Positions 44,701-50,392 of a DNA stretch of 50,392 nucleotides are shown here, one piece after another. The number at the start of each line of letters is the position of its first letter. Positions within the stretch are counted from its first letter, which is position 1. The stretch is from a virus, in the IMG/VR virus record IMGVR_UViG_3300021963_000182, positions 1 to 50,392 of that record; one strand, given 5' to 3'. Under the pieces are notes generated by a model. The model was not told the origin of the DNA, did not search any database, and saw nothing but the letters and a program-made list of their open reading frames with translations. A program made the translations under genes and the position numbers.

Positions 44701-47469
44701 GTTAATGGTTATAGTTTTTATAACCCATCTGGTTTCACAAAAACAAGTGCAACAGCCGTTAACGCTAGCTCAGAATACAATGGTGTAATAACTAGTGGAA
44801 TTACAAAATATCTTTTAGAGAGACCCACAACTAAAAGCGGATTTACCGCCACATCATTAGTTGATAACTCTAAGTTCAAGTCCACAGATAACAGGTACAC
44901 AATATTACCATCCAATGGCGCATCAAAAATTAGTAATATAGTTGATGACTTTCCGAATCTATTACAAGATTCTTTTAGAATCATATTGGATGATAGTGAT
45001 TTAACAAAACATCCATTATATAATCTTTTATATTTTCCTCAATACAATGAGTTCTTTAAAACAACAAATAATTTATTTTCACTAACAGGAACAAAGAAAA
45101 AAGTGGTTGATCTAATTGCAACCTTTACTCCTAAAATGTTAGATGAGTTTGAAACCATGTTTTTAGAGTTTTCTTCATTAGATTTAGACATTGACAAACC
45201 AAATACTAGTACACATGATTACACATCTTTTCAAGAAATATTAAAAGAAATATGTAGCATTGATAAAACAGGTATTGATTTAACTGTTGATGGTGCTAGA
45301 GAAAAAGTCATTCAGGCACAAAATACTAGATTAGAAGCCTTAACAAAAAATTTATTAGCTAATAAGAATTTAAAAAAGTTAATCATTGGTAATCCAAAAC
45401 AAATTGATAATTTTATTATAAACGGGTTTGTTGGAAAATCTAAATCATATCGCCCAAACATATTTGATTCATCACAGCTAACGGTATCCAATAAAAAATT
45501 AATAGAATTATATATTGGTGAAAATATTACAGGTTCAACTTATAGTGGTATAACCAATTTATATGAGAACTTTTTTCAGGTTAACAATATTGAGGTTTCA
45601 GAAGAAAACATTTATTCTTATAGAGAACTATCTAGAATATATGCTGGATGGGTTAAAAACGGAAAAACAACTGATCAATTTTTTATTCCAACAAACACGG
45701 GGTTTAAAGCATACATAAAGGAGAATATTTTTGATCCACAGGACGTTAAACTTAGAAATTTTTTACAAACACTTATAGGTAAGTTCAGTAAAGGGTTAGC
45801 TAAAGAGAAAAACAAAGAAAAAATAACAGTATATCACGGTCACAATGAAGCTAAAACTACAAAATTAGATTTATATCAATATTTTAAATCATTTAACGAT
45901 AAATGGATTGCTGGTAATGCTGTCGGTCAAAGACATCTAATGGATGAATTTTTATTTTTAGATAGAGCAAATGTAGACATTGGAGACAAGGCATACATAA
46001 GTTTGGAAAGATTAATTTCATTAGGTAATGAAAAAAATGCAAAAATAGATTTATATAGTGCAATATCAACCTTAATACAAGGAACAAATTTTGATATGAG
46101 ACCCTTACCGGCTTATGTAAATTTTTATGGCACCAATAGTAGTAATAAAAAAAGAATAATACCATCTAAAAATTTAGCTAGAAACCTATTTGGTACATTT
46201 TTAGATGTGGATTACCAAGAATCATCACCAAAAATTATTTTACAATATATTAACAAGACATCCCAATATTTGGATATGGCTAGGGTTAACAAAGAGTATA
46301 AGTTTAAAACGGATAGTTTTGACATTAAAGATACAAATAACAACCCACTACTTGTTGAACCAAGAATATTCATGGATACAGACACCGCAAATTCAAATAG
46401 GGTTGTTTCATTTGAAGTTAATTTTGGGGATCAGGCACAAGGTATTTTTAAAAGTATATCACTAGATCAAAGTACATATAAAAATACAAATGAGAGTGCA
46501 CTTGCTCAAGAAAGATTAGCAAGATCACAAGGCGGTGGTGGAACACATTCTGTTGATATTGGATTGTTTGACATTTATAAAACGGCGTCTTATCAATGTA
46601 GTGTTACCTGTATGGGCAACGTTATGTTACAACCGACAATGTATTTTTATCTAGCGAATGTTCCAATGTTTAATGGTACGTATTTAATATTTGATGTTAA
46701 ACACTCAATAAAAGCGGGCGAATTTGAAACATCACTTACTGGAGTTAGAATTTCAAATAGCACACTCCCATCTCTTGATAGCACATTTATGGCAAGTTAT
46801 AGACCATTATTTAGTAGACTATTATCATCTGCGGTTAAAAAGAAGCAAAAAACTAATCCAAAAGTTACAACGGAAAGGGTGATAACAACTAAGGACAAAC
46901 AAAACTTTAGTGTTGATCCAGGATCAGCCGTTGCTAATGAAGATTTATCAAAAATAATTATTAATGAATCTGGTTTATTATATGACATTATACCATTTAA
47001 TGGTGCTAAAATCGGTAATTTAACAGAAAAATATATTCAGTTTATTCAACCAACAAAAGGAGAACTTTGGCTTAGAACTAGAGTTGCGTTATTTGGTGGA
47101 TCAAATTATGACCCAACTGGGGAACTAGATTTGGTTAGCGGGTGGAAAGCATACCCTAATGTCATTAAAAAGTATTCTGATATTAAAGATAGCTTATTTG
47201 ATTATTATTCAATTAGGCTTGTTTTAAACAATACTAACAAAGAAAAAATATTTAAGTATAACACCGAGTTTTATAACCCATCTGCAGGTTTAACATACAA
47301 ACTGGTTACCGATGTAAACCCATCTACAGGTAGATTTGATGGGCCAGTACACAGCGGACCGGACATATCTGACCCTAAAGCTGGTATATATGGTATAGCT
47401 ATGTGTGCAAAGCTTATGAAGAAATTAAAATTAAAGGAAGGGGATGTTGTGTATTTTAGATTAACTTAA
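41704..47469 (+). CDS. Giant baseplate protein, 1921 residues
   Basis: A 1921-residue protein, the longest in the window. Residues about 192-248 (VKGFYGKAIRYRIQLVDFKT, then FNGNTGNFEITTKFVGSTYA) match a tube-fold strand pair of the gp27/gp48 hub type, where a ring domain joins the tube to the baseplate. The central 1200 residues are Asn/Lys/Ile-rich and not recognised. The C-terminal part has GLFDIYKTASYQCSVTCMGN, then a segment MYFYLANVPMFNGTYLIFDV, typical of the last domain of such hub proteins, and a final LysM-less domain. Large size and gene order (after gp53-like) indicate a baseplate wedge or hub role. The rest is inference. Confidence 0.65.
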   Translation: MGNNNLNQNENILVVVDQQNIVHVDPNTIIDQNGQLQSRLVDHENLVMYVNLEADLVPRSVFYSDSEKNTLTSLASGTFNMMRNQGDKNEFENNFDTNWTETFVPISSKQDAINAFINAFAGTNLNRSTTYDPTAQTFGIESINIVVAGPNNIPQVSINFLDVRGKTLFDSPDNSPYKAFFHQPWPIFYLTVKGFYGKAIRYRIQLVDFKTKFNGNTGNFEITTKFVGSTYAFLNDILLQNIVNAPYMYMVESSEPYRTNEKTGFIEKKISKTTKGYSILKSVYSDYIAKGYIPKDFPVKTLRELLMTATGIESIIETALFSQTVNPDVLSDVAEFDKLLGNLENMVISWSNRYLSKTEEKTKDGDFYYPLNKITSDRTQTSTGPANADIVSGTTNNSSLKSKIDKYIVDLEENVAFGKKAGSKEIKNKDSVKTKTISLDSIRNITDFFFFDEGKYWVSNEKLVDRIKKIQNEFITSRESVEKSVEDAMNTVIQNNEGGFGFKPTIRNIFAVILANADTYIRLMKDVHRKAIQRADFRKQEIIGISDNKNEVIYPWPEVKKKGNKESYSFYYPADSQVVESTKGKNFSLWPEVEFVETYNSVATKRVDAESGKEIFPSDLMFVFDGKDESREVKAVSTLFKINDKYPYTDKSLSSILYEIFERAHYITSYNNFTTDKVISEICNKEFETLSSAIDGDVDVREVLSQQIKGKQELVNFMFSYSKNERYPYYQDRLPTIDYIKELVDRDFDIIEYNGVVTNTVTDSAYPELQDYLNNYVVDPYRLKEFPFNSTLYQSYIGDKVLKESDYKYVNILKVNQDDNFISSPINSEAWILSAFTKNIFTQKITLSGQTRNLLNTPYFHKQLYNDFFKGGVSERYVGSAYILLNSLPFKDLDDIIDFNGNKILMSSLFKEVAATHYVPYYLILKWGSIYHRYKKQLKEGIDILSGVTTSINGSTFFDNGTNVTFNLSGITPSMSAVTYSSNSYLGVYPYYHGIFHQIVNGYSFYNPSGFTKTSATAVNASSEYNGVITSGITKYLLERPTTKSGFTATSLVDNSKFKSTDNRYTILPSNGASKISNIVDDFPNLLQDSFRIILDDSDLTKHPLYNLLYFPQYNEFFKTTNNLFSLTGTKKKVVDLIATFTPKMLDEFETMFLEFSSLDLDIDKPNTSTHDYTSFQEILKEICSIDKTGIDLTVDGAREKVIQAQNTRLEALTKNLLANKNLKKLIIGNPKQIDNFIINGFVGKSKSYRPNIFDSSQLTVSNKKLIELYIGENITGSTYSGITNLYENFFQVNNIEVSEENIYSYRELSRIYAGWVKNGKTTDQFFIPTNTGFKAYIKENIFDPQDVKLRNFLQTLIGKFSKGLAKEKNKEKITVYHGHNEAKTTKLDLYQYFKSFNDKWIAGNAVGQRHLMDEFLFLDRANVDIGDKAYISLERLISLGNEKNAKIDLYSAISTLIQGTNFDMRPLPAYVNFYGTNSSNKKRIIPSKNLARNLFGTFLDVDYQESSPKIILQYINKTSQYLDMARVNKEYKFKTDSFDIKDTNNNPLLVEPRIFMDTDTANSNRVVSFEVNFGDQAQGIFKSISLDQSTYKNTNESALAQERLARSQGGGGTHSVDIGLFDIYKTASYQCSVTCMGNVMLQPTMYFYLANVPMFNGTYLIFDVKHSIKAGEFETSLTGVRISNSTLPSLDSTFMASYRPLFSRLLSSAVKKKQKTNPKVTTERVITTKDKQNFSVDPGSAVANEDLSKIIINESGLLYDIIPFNGAKIGNLTEKYIQFIQPTKGELWLRTRVALFGGSNYDPTGELDLVSGWKAYPNVIKKYSDIKDSLFDYYSIRLVLNNTNKEKIFKYNTEFYNPSAGLTYKLVTDVNPSTGRFDGPVHSGPDISDPKAGIYGIAMCAKLMKKLKLKEGDVVYFRLT

Positions 47470-47490
47470 GAAAAATACCAATTATTGAAG

Positions 47491-47498
47491 TATTTATA
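47491..47498 (+). promoter_or_regulatory. Late-promoter-like octamer TATTTATA
   Basis: GTATTTATAGGTATATATTT, 18 bases before the ATG at 47517. Confidence 0.5.
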
Positions 47499-47516
47499 GG
47501 TATATATTTTAACACT

Positions 47517-47714
47517 ATGGAAAAAATAAATAAAACACTAGATAAGTTTTTGAACCAAAAGGTTTCAAGACAATTATCAAATGACTCAATGGAGAGAGAA
47601 GAATGTGATTTACAAACAGGCGAATGCTATGTTATTAGATCAAAAGATGGTATCGTTGAAAGAATAAATAAAAAATACATTACCGAAGACGGTAGACAAC
47701 TATTACAAGACTAA
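47517..47714 (+). CDS. Small conserved phage protein
   Basis: A 65-residue protein (ECDLQTGECYVIRSKDGIVE, then KYITEDGRQLLQD). The TEDGRQLL end is a motif I recall in small T4-like phage proteins. Two Cys seven residues apart lie in a CDLQTGEC segment. It starts a new late transcript and is followed 4 bases later by the next gene. Function unknown. Confidence 0.55.
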   Translation: MEKINKTLDKFLNQKVSRQLSNDSMEREECDLQTGECYVIRSKDGIVERINKKYITEDGRQLLQD

Positions 47715-47718
47715 TACT

Positions 47719-48351
47719 ATGTTAGAACAAAAACTTTTAGAAGAAATAAATAGATATAAATCTATTAACAAAAACGCAAAATCACTTTATTTGATTGATG
47801 AGCAAGAATTACCGCCAGCGCCACCAGCACCAGATATGGCCCAGGGTACTGAAGATCTCCCAATGGCTGAGCCAACAGGCGCGCCTGAAGCTGGATCATT
47901 ACCAGATTCACCAGAAACATCAAGCACAGAAGAAGTGGATGTTACTGATTTAGTTAACATGACTAAAAACATTAAAAACGAATTAGAAGCGTCTAAAGGT
48001 GAACAAAGCGGTGTTATGCAACAGATGGATGCGGTATTCAGCAAGTTAGATGATCTTGAGATTAAATTAGGTAATATGGATGCAGTTATCGCTAAAATTG
48101 ACCAACTAGGTGCAAAGATAGACGATGCCAAACCACAAACTCCTCAGGAAAAATTGGAAATGCGTTCTTTGGATTCATATCCTTTTAATGAGAAACCACA
48201 AGAGTTTTTCGCACATAAACAACAAGAAATGAGAGCTAGCGGTAAAAACGAATATATTTTAACCAAAAGTGATATTCAAAATTATTCCAAAGAAGATGTA
48301 ACAACATCATTTAACCCTTTTGAAGATGAAGAACAACAACCTCAGTTCTAA
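47719..48351 (+). CDS. Virion-type protein with Pro-rich linker and coiled coil
   Basis: A 210-residue protein: a helical N-terminus, a Pro/Ala/Glu-rich linker (PPAPPAPDMAQGTEDLPMAE), a long coiled coil (MDAVFSKLDDLEIKLGNMDA, then VIAKIDQLGAKIDDAK) and a C-terminal domain (SLDSYPFNEKPQEFFAHKQQ) before an acidic end (FNPFEDEEQQPQF). The NPFEDEE tail is common in T4-like phage proteins. Its 3' end overlaps the ferritin-like gene by 32 bases. Possibly a head or scaffold component. Confidence 0.55.
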   Translation: MLEQKLLEEINRYKSINKNAKSLYLIDEQELPPAPPAPDMAQGTEDLPMAEPTGAPEAGSLPDSPETSSTEEVDVTDLVNMTKNIKNELEASKGEQSGVMQQMDAVFSKLDDLEIKLGNMDAVIAKIDQLGAKIDDAKPQTPQEKLEMRSLDSYPFNEKPQEFFAHKQQEMRASGKNEYILTKSDIQNYSKEDVTTSFNPFEDEEQQPQF

Positions 48352-48709
48352 TGTAAATTTATTTCTAGGTTTGCAATGCCAATTTAAGATAATGCATTGG
48401 CAGACAAAGGGTTACGCTAGGCATCAAGCATTTGGTAATATTTATGACACCTTAGATGATCTAATAGATAGCTATGTTGAGATTTGTATGGGGAAACATG
48501 GCAGATTTGTGTTAGATGAATCAACTAGAAATATTGAAATATTTAACCTACAAGATATTGAAATAGTTAAGTTTATTCAAAAAATAAAACAATTTTTAAT
48601 TGATTTAGGTAAAGAATTATCACCAGAGAGCGATACTGATTTATTGAACATAAAAGATGAGATGCTTGCAGAAGTCAATAAATTAGCCTATCTTTTGACT
48701 TTAGAATAG
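48320..48709 (+). CDS. Ferritin/Dps-like helical protein (DUF5856-like)
   Basis: A 129-residue helical protein. NLFLGLQCQFKIMHWQTKGY, then ARHQAFGNIYDTLDDLIDSY and VEICMGKHGRF, follows the Dps/ferritin-like first-helix pattern (a HWQTK motif in place of the HWNVKG of Dps) and the DUF5856-like layout that I recall from phycodnaviruses and large phages. The His-Trp pair and the acidic helix (DTLDDLIDSYVE) could form a metal or DNA-binding site. Either Met (48320 or 48326) may be the start. It overlaps the upstream gene by 32 bases and ends before a terminator. Confidence 0.6.
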   Translation: MKMKNNNLSSNVNLFLGLQCQFKIMHWQTKGYARHQAFGNIYDTLDDLIDSYVEICMGKHGRFVLDESTRNIEIFNLQDIEIVKFIQKIKQFLIDLGKELSPESDTDLLNIKDEMLAEVNKLAYLLTLE

Positions 48710-48739
48710 CCATAAAAATATTTTTTAAAAAAAAGTAAG

Positions 48740-48766
48740 ACCGGATTTTTTAATCCGGTTTTTTTT
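48740..48766 (+). terminator. Intrinsic terminator before SSB gene
   Basis: ACCGGATT and AATCCGGT pair exactly around a TTTT loop, followed by eight T. It separates the late transcript from the SSB gene. Confidence 0.9.
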
Positions 48767-48810
48767 ATGTATATTTTGGTATAAGATTTTTAACAATTAA
48801 AAAAACTATT

Positions 48811-49647
48811 ATGGCAACAGTAGATTCAGTACTAGCACAGTACGAAAAAAACAAAAACGCTACAAGTAGCAACGCAAACAAAATGTCAAGTGAAGACAGA
48901 TTGAAAAGGTATTTTACAACAGTTCTTCCTAAGGGAGTGAAGTCTGGTGAAAAGCGCATCAGAATTCTACCAACATTAGATGGTGAAACGCCTTTTAAAG
49001 AAGGATATTTTCACGAAATTCAAGTTGATGGTAATTGGGTTAAATTGTACGATCCGGCACAAGAAGGTAAACGTTCACCTTTAAATGAAGTAAAAGATGC
49101 ATTATATGCAACTAAGGTCCAATCTGACGCTGAGTTAGCTCGTCAGTATCGATCACGTTTGTTTTATATTGTAAAGGTTATTGATAGAGATAACGAACAA
49201 GATGGGCCTAAATTCTGGAGATTTAAACATAATACTAAGGGTGATGGTATTTTAGATAAAATATTCCCGATCATGCAAAAGAAAGGTGATATTACTGACG
49301 TTCAAACTGGCAGAGATATAACTTTATTCTTAACATTAACCAAATCTGGTAATGGTAAAGAATATACATCAATTAGTTCTGCTATGCCAGAAGATCCATC
49401 ACCTCTTCATGAGGATCCAACACAAGCTAGTGCTTGGGTAAATGATGAAATGACATGGAATGATGTTTATGCTAAAAAACCAGAAGAATATCTAGAAATG
49501 GTTGCTAAGGGAGAAACCCCGACTTGGGATGTTGATACTAAGAAATGGGTATCAAATTCTCAGGGAGAAGAAGTGTTTAAAGCGCCTTCTGCGCCTATTC
49601 AAGATCCTCAAGAAGAAGAGGACACGGATGAGAACTTACCGTTCTAA
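48811..49647 (+). CDS. 32: Single-stranded DNA-binding protein, gp32-like
   Basis: A 278-residue protein with the T4 gp32 layout: an N-terminal basic segment (LKRYFTTVLPKGVKSGEKRI, then RILPTLDGETPFKEGYFHEI) leading to the OB-fold, and an acidic tail (residues 262-278, QDPQEEEDTDENLPF) that in gp32 contacts partner proteins. T4 gp32 holds zinc through three Cys and one His; here there is no Cys at all, so no zinc site can exist. Gp32 coats single-stranded DNA during replication and recombination. It is followed 56 bases later by UvsX, its T4 partner. No late octamer is present upstream, in line with early or middle expression. Confidence 0.88.
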   Translation: MATVDSVLAQYEKNKNATSSNANKMSSEDRLKRYFTTVLPKGVKSGEKRIRILPTLDGETPFKEGYFHEIQVDGNWVKLYDPAQEGKRSPLNEVKDALYATKVQSDAELARQYRSRLFYIVKVIDRDNEQDGPKFWRFKHNTKGDGILDKIFPIMQKKGDITDVQTGRDITLFLTLTKSGNGKEYTSISSAMPEDPSPLHEDPTQASAWVNDEMTWNDVYAKKPEEYLEMVAKGETPTWDVDTKKWVSNSQGEEVFKAPSAPIQDPQEEEDTDENLPF

Positions 49648-49656
49648 TTAATTAAA

Positions 49657-49682
49657 GGGGTGGAGATAACGTCAGAAGCCCC
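49657..49682 (+). promoter_or_regulatory. Possible RNA element between ssb and uvsX
   Basis: GGGG (49657-49660) and CCCC (49679-49682) could close an 18-base loop (TGGAGATAACGTCAGAAG) in the leader of uvsX. In this AT-rich genome such a GC-rich pair is unusual. No T-run follows, so it is not a strong terminator. Function unknown. Confidence 0.3.
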
Positions 49683-49703
49683 ATATTTTAAAACAAAAAC
49701 ACA

Positions 49704-50392
49704 ATGGCAGCAATCAAGAAAAAACAATTTAGCGACGAAGATATTCTAAAAGAATTTTCGACAAAAACAAAATATAAAGATACCAACTATTACTATTGTG
49801 GTCAGGCATATCTAGATGCTTGTGGTATGCCGGGTCCAGTTATGGGTGGTATTAACATGTTTCTAGGACACTCTAACTCATCTAAAACAACAGCAATGAT
49901 TTTAGCTGCGGCAGATGCACAAAAGAAGGGACATTTACCTGTTTTTATTATTACAGAAAAAAAGTGGAACTGGGAACATGCCGTTCAATTAGGACTTCAG
50001 GCTGAGCAAGATGAAGATGGTGAATGGCACGGTAACTTTATCTTTAACGATGGGTTTGATTACATTGAAGAAATTACTGAGTTCATTAATAAATTAATTG
50101 ATGCTCAAGCTTCTGGAAAACTCAATAAATCATTATTAATCTGTTGGGATTCTGTTGGATCTGTTCCATGTAAAATGACATTTGAAGGTAAAGGCGGTAA
50201 ACAACACAACGCTTCAGCATTAGCAGATAAAATTGGTATGGGTATTCATTCAAGAATTTCTAAATCAAAAAAAGAGGATTATCCCACAAAAGAGAACCCA
50301 TTGTATGTAACAATGATTGTTGTTAATCAACCATGGGTAGAACTTCCAGATAACCCTTTTGGACAACCAGAAATTAAAGCAAAAGGTGGGGA
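49704..50392 (+). CDS. uvsX: RecA-like recombinase UvsX, N-terminal part
   Basis: The first 229 codons of a recombinase that continues beyond the window. MFLGHSNSSKTTAMILAAAD (residues 52-71) is the Walker A loop in the UvsX form, where the GK of GxxxxGK is replaced (T4: GPSKSFKS). FIITEKKWNWEHAVQLGL and LLICWDSVGSVP (Walker B) follow, then KGGKQHNASALADKIGMGIH (the UvsX loop 1 region) and VTMIVVNQPWVELPDNPF. UvsX drives strand exchange and recombination-dependent replication, aided by gp32. The ATG at 49704 has a CACA leader with no Shine-Dalgarno. Partial gene. Confidence 0.9.
   Translation, partial: MAAIKKKQFSDEDILKEFSTKTKYKDTNYYYCGQAYLDACGMPGPVMGGINMFLGHSNSSKTTAMILAAADAQKKGHLPVFIITEKKWNWEHAVQLGLQAEQDEDGEWHGNFIFNDGFDYIEEITEFINKLIDAQASGKLNKSLLICWDSVGSVPCKMTFEGKGGKQHNASALADKIGMGIHSRISKSKKEDYPTKENPLYVTMIVVNQPWVELPDNPFGQPEIKAKGG

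Noticed and set aside
45893-46465. Reading frames on both strands inside the 1921-residue baseplate gene
   Set aside because: They are shadows of the strong main frame, with poor composition (Leu/Tyr/His or Gln/Ile-rich).
1-50392. tRNA genes
   Set aside because: Coding density is high and no cloverleaf-like stretch was seen in the gaps.

Overview
The window looks like part of the genome of a large T4-like contractile-tailed phage (myovirus), probably infecting a member of the Bacteroidota (flavobacteria-like). The T4 affinity rests on a gp23-like capsid C-terminus, a gp55-like late sigma factor, a family B DNA polymerase, gp32-like and UvsX-like proteins, neck proteins, and sheath, tube and baseplate proteins. 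The Bacteroidota inference rests on strongly AT-rich DNA, start codons with almost no Shine-Dalgarno sequence, promoter-like sites of the TTTG-N20-TAnnTTTG type, and a DUF4494-like small protein.

Layout. Positions 1-640 hold the capsid protein end, a terminator and a small SAP-like gene on the + strand. Positions 633-18429 are a long minus-strand block. From its upstream end it carries five virion-type or unknown proteins (one with a 46-residue repeat, one with a WYL-like domain), a glycosyltransferase, and a metabolic group (DUF4494-like, degenerate HD-domain protein, dUTPase, PhoH-like ATPase). It continues with a degenerate HAD protein, two more glycosyltransferases, the gp55-like sigma factor and a run of baseplate or virion genes. 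Positions 18460-25010 (+) hold a 1053-residue adhesin with Thr-Pro linkers and a C-terminal FKBP prolyl isomerase domain, a BppU-like small protein and the DNA polymerase. Positions 25007-27915 (-) hold a gp13-like neck protein and an SNF2-type helicase. Positions 27969-47469 (+) are the tail module: gp14-like, gp15-like, sheath, tube, a chaperone pair, tape measure, a 1590-residue baseplate protein with an OmpA-like domain, gp53-like and a 1921-residue baseplate protein. Positions 47517-50392 (+) hold small conserved proteins, a ferritin/Dps-like protein, gp32-like SSB and the start of UvsX.

Regulation. An octamer TATTTAT(A/T) on the coding strand lies just upstream of almost every virion gene or operon (15 sites, one a variant). 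It is missing before the DNA polymerase, SSB and UvsX genes. Its reverse complement is the T4 late promoter TATAAATA, and a gp55-like factor is encoded here, so I read it as the phage's late promoter, apparently in reversed orientation. Two replication or nucleotide-metabolism genes instead have host-type TTTG-N20-TAnnTTTG promoters.

The most interesting items are the reversed late-promoter motif, the FKBP prolyl isomerase fused to a proline-rich tail adhesin, the OmpA-like domain inside a baseplate protein, a virion protein with a long hydrophobic region, and HAD and HD proteins that have lost catalytic residues.
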